Source: Azospirillum agricola (GTDB lineage Bacteria; Pseudomonadota; Alphaproteobacteria; Azospirillales; Azospirillaceae). From it: a DNA stretch of 64,000 nt. The translations under genes and the position numbers were made by a program. Numbering within the stretch: the stretch's first letter is position 1; each line of letters opens with the position of its first letter. Positions 33,001 to 41,346 of the stretch are shown piece after piece. The DNA is taken from NCBI RefSeq assembly GCF_017876095.1, contig NZ_JAGINM010000027.1, forward strand, positions 1 through 64,000, read 5' to 3'. Below the pieces are notes generated by a model that saw nothing but the letters and a program-made list of their open reading frames with translations, searched no databases and was not told the origin of the DNA.

Positions 33001-33231
33001 ATGCTTCATATCGACGAATGCGTCCATAAAATCTGTTCCTACGCGAAGGCTAAAGGCTGGAGCGCCGAGGAGTATGCGCGCGAAGCGGAGATCCCTCCGA
33101 GCACCGCCCGGGATGTGCTGAAGAACCGTGGGAACGCGACCCGGAAAACGCTGAGGGCGATGGAAGGTGTGGTGCCGCGCGACTTCGAGGCGCCGGCAGG
33201 CGACGTCTCGCCCGAAGGCGAGGACTCATAG
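33001..33231 (+). CDS. Cro-like small HTH protein (76 aa)
   Basis: ATG 33001 coincides with the expected transcript start of its promoter (-10 at 32989-32994), so the mRNA is probably leaderless. Residues 10-55 contain CSYAKAKGWSAEEYAREAEI and PPSTARDVLKNRGNATRKTL, a compact HTH of the kind seen in phage anti-repressor or Cro proteins. The C-terminus is acidic. Divergent from the 32509 repressor, it would compete for the same operators. Confidence 0.65.
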   Translation: MLHIDECVHKICSYAKAKGWSAEEYAREAEIPPSTARDVLKNRGNATRKTLRAMEGVVPRDFEAPAGDVSPEGEDS

Positions 33232-33904
33232 ATGCCGATCCTCGCTTCCCCGATCCAACCCACCAAACAGAGGACGGCCGAAAGGTCGAGGCTTTCATGG
33301 GCAGCATGAACCAATTCGTCTGCGCCGTTGCCGGCTTCGTTGCCCGTGTCGGTGTTCAATGGGATGGGTGCCTCACCCAACCAAAGGTCAGGGAAGCTTT
33401 CAGCCTCCCGGCTTGGTCGCCGACCTGGCGCCACTGGCTTCTACTTGCGCCCATTCCCAACGCCTGTGACCGGCTGCCCGGCGAAAATGGCTTCGGCGAG
33501 CGGCATCGCGGCGGAGCCGAGGAGGTGAGCGTCCTGGCTTCCTAACTCGGCTCGCAGATCTCCCTCGGCTTCGTGCGCCAGAACGGTCCGTTCGCCGCCC
33601 GCATCATGCGTCAGGCTTCCAACCCAGGCGCACAGCAACCCCAGCTTACCACGTGGCCAGCATACCGGGCCGGTGGCGGGATAGGGGAGGGCGCAGAAGG
33701 TCGGGGCACCAAGGACAGGATGGGTAACGCCTACCGCCAATTTGGGGCTCCGGTTGGGTGGTGGGAAAGGTGAGCGGGAAGGGTGGTCAATTCCTCCGCC
33801 GCTCACCGGCCGCACCGCGGTGGGGACGCGAGGCGGCGATTCGATGGGCTCATCATTTCGCCAAAATGGCGAGTGCGAAACTTATAATGCACGGGGTTGG
33901 TTAT
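33232..33904. other. Long intergenic control region
   Basis: About 670 bases between the Cro-like gene and the CP76-like regulator. Frames on both strands are Pro/Arg-rich and lack ribosome sites, so I call no gene. A perfect TATAAT is at 33883-33888, probably the -10 box of the 33905 gene and so of the early operon. Confidence 0.45.
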
Positions 33905-33915
33905 ATGAGAACCAA
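33883..33915 (+). promoter_or_regulatory. Early promoter -10 and inverted repeat over the start codon
   Basis: TATAAT at 33883-33888 would start RNA near 33895, about ten bases before ATG 33905. The sequence TTGGTT-ATATGAG-AACCAA at 33897-33915 is a perfect 6+6 inverted repeat spanning that ATG. It could be an operator or an RNA hairpin hiding the start codon. Confidence 0.5.
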
Positions 33916-34453
33916 ATGCGAACCTTCCGATGCTGATCTGACCGACCCGGTTCTCAAGATCAAGCACGCGTTCCGCATGCTGGTGAAGCAGGCCGGCGGC
34001 GTCGAGGCTGCGGCGGCCGAAGTCGGCATCAGCATCGCGTCGATCTCCAACTACACCAACCCGAACAAGCCGGACCAAGTCCGTGTCGACGTCATGCACG
34101 CGCTGGAGCGGGCCATCGGCGACCCGGTGATGCTTCGGGTGCTGGCTGACCTGCACGGCTTCGAGCTGACCCCGAAGGCCCCGGCCGACGGGGACGATCA
34201 CCAGGGGCTCGACATCCATCTCCCGGACAGCATGGACGTGACGCTGAAGGCCGCCGAGATCGGGCAGGCCCTGGCCGATGCGATCGAGCGCGGGGTGATG
34301 ACCGAGGAGACGGCTCTCCGCATCGAGGACCGGTGCGGTCGGATCGTGAGCCGCGCCGTGAAGATGCGCGATGTCGCTGCCCGCATCCGGGCCATCGTCA
34401 AGAAGAGCCGGAAGCCGTGGTCCTTGCGTGCCCGCGTCAAGGGAGGCGAGTGA
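33905..34453 (+). CDS. CII-like phage regulatory protein (CP76 family)
   Basis: ATG 33905 gives 182 residues. The N-terminal 80 residues, DPVLKIKHAFRMLVKQAGGV and EVGISIASISNYTNPN, match Phage_CP76-type regulators, which are helix-turn-helix proteins related in role to lambda CII. The C-terminal half is helical and ends in a basic stretch (VKKSRKPWSLRARVKGGE). An earlier ATG at 33887 would place the start within the -10 box. It is the first gene of the rightward early operon and overlaps the next by one base. Confidence 0.75.
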   Translation: MRTKCEPSDADLTDPVLKIKHAFRMLVKQAGGVEAAAAEVGISIASISNYTNPNKPDQVRVDVMHALERAIGDPVMLRVLADLHGFELTPKAPADGDDHQGLDIHLPDSMDVTLKAAEIGQALADAIERGVMTEETALRIEDRCGRIVSRAVKMRDVAARIRAIVKKSRKPWSLRARVKGGE

Positions 34454-34653
34454 TGGACGGCATCACGAATTCCAAGCCGGCGACGGGCAGCGCGGTGTCT
34501 GCCGAAGCGACCCGCCAGCCAAAGTTTCACGGCGCCGCCCGCGGTGCTGGTGGCCACGCCCACATGCTGGCTGTCGACCTGCCGAGCGAGCTGGGCGGCG
34601 ACGCGATCGCGTCCGAGTGGGGCGGGCCGCAGTTCCAGGTGAACAAGCAATGA
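34453..34653 (+). CDS. Hypothetical protein (66 aa)
   Basis: A small protein, start overlapping the CP76-like stop (TGATG). It is mostly low complexity at the N-terminus, with HMLAVDLPSELGGDAIASEW in the second half. No family is recognised. ATGA overlap leads into the next gene. Confidence 0.55.
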   Translation: MDGITNSKPATGSAVSAEATRQPKFHGAARGAGGHAHMLAVDLPSELGGDAIASEWGGPQFQVNKQ

Positions 34654-34907
34654 GCGCCGCCCCTCGCCGCAATCCCTCTCACGGTTCCCCCTGGAGCCGG
34701 AGCAACGGGAACCTGTTTCGGTTCGAGCGTGTGCGTCACGACTATGATGACCGCACGGTCCCTGCCGACATGCTGGAGCAGATCCGCAGCTTCACCGGCA
34801 AGGTGCAGCAGTGCCCACCCTCCGCCTACGCCTCGCAGTTTGGTCAGGCCCTGTCGTCGACCGGCACCGCCGGTGGGCGCGTCCATGGGAAGGGCAGGGT
34901 GCGATGA
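34650..34907 (+). CDS. Hypothetical protein (85 aa)
   Basis: Contains NGNLFRFERVRHDYDDRTVP and a helix with a conserved-looking AYASQFGQAL. It is unrecognised. ATGA overlaps on both sides show it is translated in series with the VRR-NUC nuclease gene. Confidence 0.55.
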   Translation: MSAAPRRNPSHGSPWSRSNGNLFRFERVRHDYDDRTVPADMLEQIRSFTGKVQQCPPSAYASQFGQALSSTGTAGGRVHGKGRVR

Positions 34908-35404
34908 CCAAGCGCGGCGGAACCGTCAGCCTTGCCGACCTCGCTCCGGCCTACCAGGACCGGGCCATCCGGATCCATGCCGGCGTGATGGAGGGGGAGA
35001 AGGCTCTGAAGCAGGGCCGGCGGAGCGCGCTGCTGCGGAAGGAATCGGAGGACGCTTTCAACATCGTGGTGGAGCGCTTCCTCACCTATGCGCTTCCGCC
35101 CTTGGACACGTGGTTCTGCCACATCCCGAACGAAGGGAAGCGGAGCAAGGCCGAGGGCGCCAAGCTGAAGGCCAAGGGGATGAAGAAGGGGGCGGCTGAC
35201 CTGCTCCTCATCCACCTCGGTCGGGCTTTCATGCTCGAACTCAAGGTCACCGGCGGGAAGGTCTCCGCCGACCAGGCGCTGTGCCATGCCGACGTGCGCC
35301 GAGCGGGTGCACCGGTGGCCGTCGCCTTCACCCTCACCGAAGTTGAAACCGCCCTGCGCACCTGGGGAATCCCGCTGCGCGGCACTGCGCAAGGATTCGC
35401 CTGA
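34904..35404 (+). CDS. VRR-NUC domain nuclease
   Basis: This 166-residue protein has the VRR-NUC core: FCHIPNEGKRSKAEGAKLKA, then GMKKGAADLLLIHLGRAFML and ELKVTGGKVSADQ, giving the D...ExK catalytic pattern of PD-(D/E)XK nucleases. Phage stand-alone VRR-NUC proteins act as structure-selective endonucleases, for example as Holliday-junction resolvases. Coupled by overlap to the sliding clamp gene, it probably serves replication-recombination. Confidence 0.85.
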   Translation: MTKRGGTVSLADLAPAYQDRAIRIHAGVMEGEKALKQGRRSALLRKESEDAFNIVVERFLTYALPPLDTWFCHIPNEGKRSKAEGAKLKAKGMKKGAADLLLIHLGRAFMLELKVTGGKVSADQALCHADVRRAGAPVAVAFTLTEVETALRTWGIPLRGTAQGFA

Positions 35405-36684
35405 TGAACGCCACCGTGAAGGAGCGGCCCCGCGCCGACCATGGCACCGTCTCCAACCTGATGCCGTCCGTGACCCTCGATGCGCAAGCGCTGCGCAAGG
35501 CGGTCGAGGCCGTCGCCCCGGCAATGGACCTGCGTTCGGCCAATCCGCTCCTCGCGCACATCGCTTTCGTCGTGGAGGCCGAGGGGGGCGTTACGGTTCG
35601 TGCGACCAATGAGGATTCGAGCCTGGACGTGACGTGCGACGTCCGTTCGGCCGAGGGTGCCGTGCCGTTTGCAGCCGCGATCTCGGGACGCACGCTGACC
35701 AAGCTGCTCGCCTCAGTGGGGCCGTCGCCGATCACGATGTCGCTGACGACCAACGGGGTTGTGCTTCAGTGCGGAGACCTGTCGGGCCGGATCCCGGTGT
35801 TGCCGATCGCTGACTTCCCCGCCGTTATCCATTCCGTCTGCGATCGCCCCTTCGAGATGCCGGCTGGCGATCTCGTCCAGCTGCTGGAAACAGTGCAGCA
35901 CGCCATCTCGACGGAGGAAACCCGCTACTATCTCAACGGCGTACACATCCATCGCAGGGACGGCAAACTGGTCGCCGCGGCGACGGACGGCCATCGAATG
36001 GCGATCGCAAGCCTCGCCACTCCGGTGGACGGGACGCATCCAGACCTCGACGCCGGTGTCATCCTTCATCGCAAGGCGGTGAAGCATCTGCTGCGGCTGC
36101 TGGCCGTGTTGCCCGACACCGTCGCGGTTGTGGTGCGACTGAGTTCGGACCAGCCCGCGAACGGTCGGAGGATCGGTGGGCGGCCGAGAATGGCCTTCTC
36201 CTGGTCTCATGGTGACATGCAAGTCCGTGTCGACTGCGGCCTGATCGATGGCACCTTCCCGGACTATATCAAGGTCATTCCGCAGACCTTCACCCGGCAG
36301 TGCGTGGTCTATCGCTCGTTCCTTCGCCGGGCGGCGCATACCCTGCTGAGCGTCCTGGGCGAAGTCCGGGACAGGCCCGACGGCAAGCCTTGGCTGAAGC
36401 TCTTGTTCGTGCTCGACAAGACCTGCCTCCGGCTGTCCGGCTCGTCTGAAGAGCACGGGGATCTCACGACGAGGGTAACCGTCGCCAGTCAGGACGCGGT
36501 CGAGACCGGATTCAATGCCCGCTATGTCGTCGAATGCATGGATGCGTTCGAGTGCGACGCGGTGGCCGTCAAATTCAACGATGCGCGCGAACCTTTTGTT
36601 CTTGAGGCTGCCGAGGATGGGCGTGTGACCCAGGGGCGGGAGCGCGTCTCGCTGCTCCAAGTCCTGATGCCGGCTCGGGTCTGA
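35404..36684 (+). CDS. DnaN-like DNA polymerase sliding clamp
   Basis: This 426-residue protein has three clamp-like domains. Typical sites include ETRYYLNGVHIHRRDGKLVA, then ATDGHRMAIASLATP in domain two, DGTFPDYIKVIPQ before domain three, and a C-terminal SLLQVLMPARV that matches the family's VLMPxRL end. An N-terminal tail of about 25 residues is extra. Clamps encircle DNA and tether polymerases. A phage copy may recruit host Pol III or UmuC away from the host clamp. It overlaps the upstream nuclease stop by one base. Confidence 0.9.
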   Translation: MNATVKERPRADHGTVSNLMPSVTLDAQALRKAVEAVAPAMDLRSANPLLAHIAFVVEAEGGVTVRATNEDSSLDVTCDVRSAEGAVPFAAAISGRTLTKLLASVGPSPITMSLTTNGVVLQCGDLSGRIPVLPIADFPAVIHSVCDRPFEMPAGDLVQLLETVQHAISTEETRYYLNGVHIHRRDGKLVAAATDGHRMAIASLATPVDGTHPDLDAGVILHRKAVKHLLRLLAVLPDTVAVVVRLSSDQPANGRRIGGRPRMAFSWSHGDMQVRVDCGLIDGTFPDYIKVIPQTFTRQCVVYRSFLRRAAHTLLSVLGEVRDRPDGKPWLKLLFVLDKTCLRLSGSSEEHGDLTTRVTVASQDAVETGFNARYVVECMDAFECDAVAVKFNDAREPFVLEAAEDGRVTQGRERVSLLQVLMPARV

Positions 36685-36695
36685 GGAGCAACGCG

Positions 36696-36959
36696 ATGGG
36701 CGGCATCCACGACAACAGCGTTGAAGGCATTGCGGCGGATCGCCTGAAATCCTTCGTCGAGCGCATCGAGCGCCTGGAGGAGGAGAAGAAGGGTCTGCAG
36801 GAGGACGTCAAGGAGGTCTACGCCGAGGCCAAGGGCACCGGTTTCGACACCAAGATCATCCGCCAGATCATCCGCCTGCGGAAGATGGACAAGGCCGACC
36901 GCCAGGAGCAGGAAGCCATCCTTGAGCTGTACAAGGAAGCCCTGGGCATGGTGGAGTGA
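36696..36959 (+). CDS. GapR family (DUF2312) DNA-binding protein
   Basis: This 87-residue protein has the classic DUF2312 sequence: AADRLKSFVERIERLEEEKK, a coiled coil, then VYAEAKGTGFDTKIIRQIIR. In Caulobacter, GapR binds overtwisted AT-rich DNA ahead of forks and helps topoisomerases. A phage copy next to a sliding clamp suggests help with fast phage replication or chromosome organisation. The next gene starts near its stop. Confidence 0.92.
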   Translation: MGGIHDNSVEGIAADRLKSFVERIERLEEEKKGLQEDVKEVYAEAKGTGFDTKIIRQIIRLRKMDKADRQEQEAILELYKEALGMVE

Positions 36960-36961
36960 CC

Positions 36962-37231
36962 ATGTCGGCCGGCGGCGATCTCCTCACCATCATCAACGCT
37001 CTGGTCGTGGCGCGCATCAAGCGCGGCCTGACGCAGGAGCATCTTGCGCAGAAGCTCGGCGTCACCCGCCAGTGCCTGTCGGCGTGGGAGAAGCTCACCA
37101 ACTTTCCGCCGAGCGACAAGCTGTTCGCCTGGGCGAAGCTGCTGGGCATTCGCTTCGTCGCCATGGACCTGGACAATCCATTCCAAGACGCAACGGAGAA
37201 TTGCGCGACGGAAACGGCGGTGACCGCATGA
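36962..37231 (+). CDS. XRE-family HTH protein (89 aa)
   Basis: The HTH is VARIKRGLTQEHLAQKLGVT followed by RQCLSAWEKLTNFPPSDKLF, a clear Cro/C1-type fold at residues 15-58. ATG 36962 has GGAG five bases upstream; GTG 36956, overlapping the gapR stop, is also possible. The product probably regulates part of the operon or a phage promoter. The next gene overlaps its stop (ATGA). Confidence 0.8.
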   Translation: MSAGGDLLTIINALVVARIKRGLTQEHLAQKLGVTRQCLSAWEKLTNFPPSDKLFAWAKLLGIRFVAMDLDNPFQDATENCATETAVTA

Positions 37232-37464
37232 AGCCCGCCATCATCCAGCACGTCGAAGCGCCTTGCCCGAGCGGAGCGGTTTCGCTGCTGCGCGGACGAG
37301 CGGTCCGCATCATCCGCTCCGCCGGCACCGACGCTGCGGCGCCGGTGATCGTCGAAGAGCTGCAAGCCGTCGGCGTGGCGCTGCCGGGTCAGCTCGGGAT
37401 CTGGCCCGCCGCCGAGGTGGCGAAGGGGCTCGGCAACCTCACGAAGGTCCGGAGGAAGGCATGA
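37228..37464 (+). CDS. Hypothetical protein (78 aa)
   Basis: A small protein, with PVIVEELQAVGVALPGQLGI and IWPAAEVAKGLGNLTKVRRK. It is unrecognised, and translated in series with its neighbours through ATGA overlaps. Confidence 0.55.
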   Translation: MKPAIIQHVEAPCPSGAVSLLRGRAVRIIRSAGTDAAAPVIVEELQAVGVALPGQLGIWPAAEVAKGLGNLTKVRRKA

Positions 37465-38054
37465 CCAAGCGCGCCAGCAATTCGCAGAACTCACAGGGTT
37501 GCCCACAGGTGCCAGCCTTCATTCGTCGCTCCGGAACCCTGGTCGCCCGCATCGAGGCATCGCTTCCGGCCTGCATGCTGAACATGCTGGTTCGGACGTT
37601 GCTCGATACGGTGTCGCTGAACCCGCGCCAACGAGCGTTCTACAAGACGCTGATGCCAGATCTGGTCTCGGCCGTCGACGGACCGTTCATGACCGAGGCG
37701 CGGCCGATCCGCGAGCGCCTGGCGGAGATCGCCTCGGGTGTGGCGCGCTACGCGATCACGCGGAACGGAATCGCCAAGGATCCGCTGCCGGTGCTGCTGG
37801 GCGTCATGTTCTGGATGGAGCCGGTGGTGGACGGCCACATCGCTCTTCCGCATCAGGGCCCGGCCCTCCCGCGCGTCTACCAGCTCCTCTGCCAGGAGGT
37901 GCTGCACATGCTGGCGGTGGAGCGGAACGCCGAAGACATCCTGCTCTGCGCCGACATGGGCGATTGCATCGTGCCAGTCATCCAGCAGCGGCTGGAAGGA
38001 CTGGGGTTCTTCATCGGTGCGACCAGCGACGCCGCCGAGGCGGTGGCAGCATGA
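37461..38054 (+). CDS. Hypothetical phage protein (197 aa)
   Basis: A helical protein (RQRAFYKTLMPDLVSAVDGP, RERLAEIASGVARYAITRNG) with three Cys near the C-terminus (LLCADMGDCIVP). No family is recognised. ATGA overlaps bracket it on both sides. Confidence 0.55.
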   Translation: MTKRASNSQNSQGCPQVPAFIRRSGTLVARIEASLPACMLNMLVRTLLDTVSLNPRQRAFYKTLMPDLVSAVDGPFMTEARPIRERLAEIASGVARYAITRNGIAKDPLPVLLGVMFWMEPVVDGHIALPHQGPALPRVYQLLCQEVLHMLAVERNAEDILLCADMGDCIVPVIQQRLEGLGFFIGATSDAAEAVAA

Positions 38055-38320
38055 ACACCGGCGCCCCACCGATTTTCCCGAACGAAACCGACCTGCTGCA
38101 GGCGACGCCGGCCAGTACGGCGCCGGTGGGCGCCAGCCTTCCGGTGATCATCGCTACCGCCGGCATGCCCGACGGCGCGACGGCCGAAGCGTGCGACTGC
38201 GCCCGCGTCGCCCTGGACACGCTGTTCTGTCGCGCCTGGATCGAGCGCCGGCTTGCCGCTGATGGCCCGCTGTTCCGCAGGACCGTCGTCGGCGATCGCA
38301 TTGCGGAGGCCGTTCGATGA
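38051..38320 (+). CDS. Hypothetical protein (89 aa)
   Basis: Contains CDCARVALDTLFCRAWIERR, a helix with three Cys. The rest is Pro/Thr-rich. It is unrecognised. It overlaps the following HNH gene by ATGA. Confidence 0.5.
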   Translation: MNTGAPPIFPNETDLLQATPASTAPVGASLPVIIATAGMPDGATAEACDCARVALDTLFCRAWIERRLAADGPLFRRTVVGDRIAEAVR

Positions 38321-38964
38321 GCGTCGCAATGGAAATCCGTGACGATCACCGGCGTCCGCCGCTCCCGCACTGGCATGCCGCCGGCAAGGCCTGTCGCTGG
38401 TGCGGCTCGGACGATGGCGGCACCGACCAGTTCGGTGGCCACGAATACGCCGTCGGCGGCTACTGGCACGAGGCCTGCCTCACCGCCTACGCCACCGCCG
38501 TCAGCAGCAAGGCGCAGCGGCTCTTCGTCGAAAAGCGCGATCTCGGCCTGTGCGCCGGCTGCGGCGCGAACGCGGAGCGCGCCATGTTTCACGCCATGCA
38601 GAACGATCCGAACCCGCCATTCTACGGCTGGGAGGTGGTTCGCGTCATGAAGCGCTGGATCGATCCGGAGTTCCACTGCGTCGCCAACAGCACCTGGTTC
38701 CGACGCGCCCCGGCACCGGCCGGCGTGGTCGAGAAGCTGCCGCCGTGGATGACGTGGGAGGCGGACCACATCGTCCCGCTCTGGTCCGTCGACCGCACCC
38801 TGCCGTGGGAGGAACTCCAGCGATTCTGGTCGCTCGACAACCTCCAGACCCTTTGCAGCCGCTGCCACAAGCGCAAGTCCGCCAGGGAGGCAGCCGAGCG
38901 CGCGGCGCTGAAGCGCGGACCGGATGCGCAAATGGGCCTGCTGCTGACCGGGAGCGCGGCATGA
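38317..38964 (+). CDS. HNH endonuclease
   Basis: This 215-residue protein has N-terminal zinc pairs (CRWCG and CAGCG) and a C-terminal HNH module: WEADHIVPLW with the catalytic His, NLQTLCSRCHKRKSAREA with the second Cys pair and His. HNH nucleases in phages cut DNA in packaging, recombination or homing. The position upstream of three methyltransferase genes raises a restriction-like possibility, but early phage HNH proteins without restriction roles are common. Confidence 0.85.
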   Translation: MSVAMEIRDDHRRPPLPHWHAAGKACRWCGSDDGGTDQFGGHEYAVGGYWHEACLTAYATAVSSKAQRLFVEKRDLGLCAGCGANAERAMFHAMQNDPNPPFYGWEVVRVMKRWIDPEFHCVANSTWFRRAPAPAGVVEKLPPWMTWEADHIVPLWSVDRTLPWEELQRFWSLDNLQTLCSRCHKRKSAREAAERAALKRGPDAQMGLLLTGSAA

Positions 38965-39530
38965 CCTTGGTGAACTGGCATTTCGGCGACCTTCGGCCCA
39001 ACCACTACGGCGTGATCTACGCTGATCCGCCCTGGTACTTCGGCACCTTCTCCGACAAGGGTCGCGACCGCTCTGCGGCGTACGATTGCATGTCGCTGGA
39101 AGCGATCAAAGCCCTGCCGGTGGCCGATCTCGCCGCGAAGGATTGTGCGCTCCTGATGTGGGCCATTGACCCGATGCTGCCAGAAGCCTTCGAGGTGCTG
39201 AGCGCCTGGGGGTTCCGCTACAAGACCGTGGGCTTCTACTGGGAGAAGTTGAACGCCGACGGCACGCCTTTCACCGGGCTGGGCTACTGGACACGCGCCA
39301 ATCCCGAACAGTGCCTTCTGGCAACGCGCGGCAAGCCGAAGCGGCTGGCCCGAGATGTTCGCCGGCTGATCCGCGCGCCGCGGCGCGCGCATTCCCAGAA
39401 GCCCGACGAAGTCCGAACCCGCATCGAGCGACTGCTGCCTGGTCCCTATTGCGAGCTCTTCGCCCGGACCCGGCCGGATGGCTGGGACGTCTTCGGAAAC
39501 CAAACTGATCGGTTCGAGGTGGCGGCATGA
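38961..39530 (+). CDS. MT-A70 family adenine methyltransferase (first copy)
   Basis: This 189-residue protein has YGVIYADPPWYFGTF with catalytic DPPW, AIKALPVADLAAKDCALLMW and AHSQKPDEV near the end, the MT-A70 signature. The family methylates N6 of adenine, in phages usually on DNA, protecting it from host enzymes. ATGA overlaps on both sides. Confidence 0.88.
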   Translation: MTLVNWHFGDLRPNHYGVIYADPPWYFGTFSDKGRDRSAAYDCMSLEAIKALPVADLAAKDCALLMWAIDPMLPEAFEVLSAWGFRYKTVGFYWEKLNADGTPFTGLGYWTRANPEQCLLATRGKPKRLARDVRRLIRAPRRAHSQKPDEVRTRIERLLPGPYCELFARTRPDGWDVFGNQTDRFEVAA

Positions 39531-40708
39531 CGGTCAAAATTCTCATTGGTGACTGCCGTGAGCGGCTGACCGATCTGCCGGACGCCTCCGTGCAGTGCTG
39601 CGTCACCAGTCCTCCGTATTTCGGTCTGCGCGACTATGGCGCAGACGGTCAAATCGGTCTGGAGCCGACACCGGAGGAGTTTGTCGACGCCATGGTCGCG
39701 GTGTTCCGCGAGGTGCGGCGCGTCCTACGGGACGACGGCACCCTGTGGCTGAACCTTGGCGACAGCTACGCCAATGATGGAAAGTTCGGCGGAGCCACCG
39801 GGGGCAAGCACAGCAAGTGGCTCCATGGTGGGGAGACCCGGATCGGGCGCGAGAAGCGGCGGACAGGCCTGAAGCCGAAGGATCTTATCGGGGTCCCGTG
39901 GCGCGTGGCCTTCGCTCTCCAGTCTGATGGCTGGTATCTGCGTTCTGACATCATCTGGCACAAGCCGAATCCGATGCCGGAGAGCATCAACGATCGGCCG
40001 ACGAGCGCGCACGAGCACGTCTTCCTCCTGACCAAGAGCGATCGCTATTTCTACGATGCAGATGCAATCCGAGAGAATGCTGAGGGGGCGGAGGATGCCG
40101 GCAAAGGCAAGTCGCGATACAACTTCAAGCGTTCGGGGTCGAAACGCGGGGTGCCGCTGACGCCAGATGCAAATTGCGGAACGCACCGGTCTGACCGGAT
40201 GGCGACGGATGTCGCGCCAACCCGGAACGCTCGCAATGTTTGGACCATCGCAACCCGGCCGTTTGCGGAGGCGCACTTCGCCACCTTCCCGCCCGATCTT
40301 GCCGAAATCTGCATCAAGGCAGGCTCCTCGGCCCGTGGCTGCTGCGCATCCTGCGGCTCGCCATGGGGGCGTGTTCGTGGCGAGCCTGTGCCTGTCGAAG
40401 GCCGAGGCGCTGGGAATGGCTTCGTCCGACCTGAGCGGCTGACGATGGGGGGGCGGGGCGTAGAGGAGGCGTGGACGCCGACGGACCGCCCAACGGTTGG
40501 CTGGCGCCCCTCATGCTCCTGTGCGGAGGCTGAACCCATGCCCTGCGCAGTCCTGGATCCCTTCGGAGGCGCCGGCACCACCGGTCTCGTTGCCGATCGG
40601 CTCGGTCGCAACGCTATGCTCATCGAACTGAACCCGGAGTACGCCGCCATGGCGGAGCGACGGATTCGTCGCGACGCTGGTCTGTTCGCACAGACGGAGG
40701 CGGCATGA
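39527..40708 (+). CDS. Site-specific DNA methyltransferase, N4/N6 amino type
   Basis: This 393-residue protein has motif IV TSPPYFGLRDYG near residue 24 and motif I DPFGGAGTTGLVADRLGRN near residue 345, so the order is of beta class. Substrate residues follow as IELNPEYAAMAERR. Between them is a target-recognition region with a Cys cluster (CCASCGSPWG). It methylates an exocyclic amino group of cytosine (N4) or adenine (N6). No restriction partner is adjacent. Confidence 0.9.
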   Translation: MTVKILIGDCRERLTDLPDASVQCCVTSPPYFGLRDYGADGQIGLEPTPEEFVDAMVAVFREVRRVLRDDGTLWLNLGDSYANDGKFGGATGGKHSKWLHGGETRIGREKRRTGLKPKDLIGVPWRVAFALQSDGWYLRSDIIWHKPNPMPESINDRPTSAHEHVFLLTKSDRYFYDADAIRENAEGAEDAGKGKSRYNFKRSGSKRGVPLTPDANCGTHRSDRMATDVAPTRNARNVWTIATRPFAEAHFATFPPDLAEICIKAGSSARGCCASCGSPWGRVRGEPVPVEGRGAGNGFVRPERLTMGGRGVEEAWTPTDRPTVGWRPSCSCAEAEPMPCAVLDPFGGAGTTGLVADRLGRNAMLIELNPEYAAMAERRIRRDAGLFAQTEAA

Positions 40709-41346
40709 AGCGCCAACCCAGCCCCGCCGCAGAATTGACCGAGTTCGCCGAAGGTCGTCGTTATGCCACCATCATGGCGGACCCCCCGTGGCGGTTCATG
40801 AATAGCACCGGGAAGGTCGCGCCGGAGCACAAGCGCCTGTCCCGCTACAGCACGATGGCGCTGGAGGAGATCTGTGCGCTGCCGGTGGCGGACATCACCG
40901 CGTCGACCGCGCACCTTTACCTCTGGGTCCCGAACGCCCTGTTGCCGGAGGGCCTGCGCGTCCTTACCGCTTGGGGGTTCGAGTACAAGACCAACCTCGT
41001 CTGGCACAAGGTACGCCAGGACGGCGGCTCCGACGGGCGCGGGGTGGGCTTCTACTTCCGCAACGTGACGGAGCTGCTCCTGTTCGGCGTGCGCGGCAAG
41101 AAGGCCCGCACGCTCGATGCCGGCCGCCGCCAGGTCAACCTGTTCGCGACGCGCAAGCGCGAGCACAGCCGGAAGCCGGACGAGCAATACGACCTGATCG
41201 AGGCGTGCAGCCCCGGTCCTTACCTGGAAATGTTCGCGCGATTCCCGCGCGCCGGCTGGTCGCAGTGGGGGGATCAAGCCCCTGACGATGCGACGGCGCT
41301 GGATCCGCTTCTCCTGAATCCCTGCCAATTGGAGGTCGCGCTGTGA
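40705..41346 (+). CDS. MT-A70 family adenine methyltransferase (second copy)
   Basis: This 213-residue protein repeats the MT-A70 features: ATIMADPPWRFMNSTG with DPPW, LEEICALPVADITASTAHLY and KREHSRKPDEQYDLIE. It is similar in layout to the gene at 38961 but clearly diverged. A pair of such genes is typical for phages that modify more than one site. Overlaps of ATGA and GTGA type link it to its neighbours. Confidence 0.88.
   Translation: MKRQPSPAAELTEFAEGRRYATIMADPPWRFMNSTGKVAPEHKRLSRYSTMALEEICALPVADITASTAHLYLWVPNALLPEGLRVLTAWGFEYKTNLVWHKVRQDGGSDGRGVGFYFRNVTELLLFGVRGKKARTLDAGRRQVNLFATRKREHSRKPDEQYDLIEACSPGPYLEMFARFPRAGWSQWGDQAPDDATALDPLLLNPCQLEVAL

Noticed and set aside
40051..41328. Long minus-strand frame opposite the methyltransferase genes
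   Set aside because: The plus strand encodes well-recognised methylases with coupled starts; the minus frame has no recognisable protein feature.
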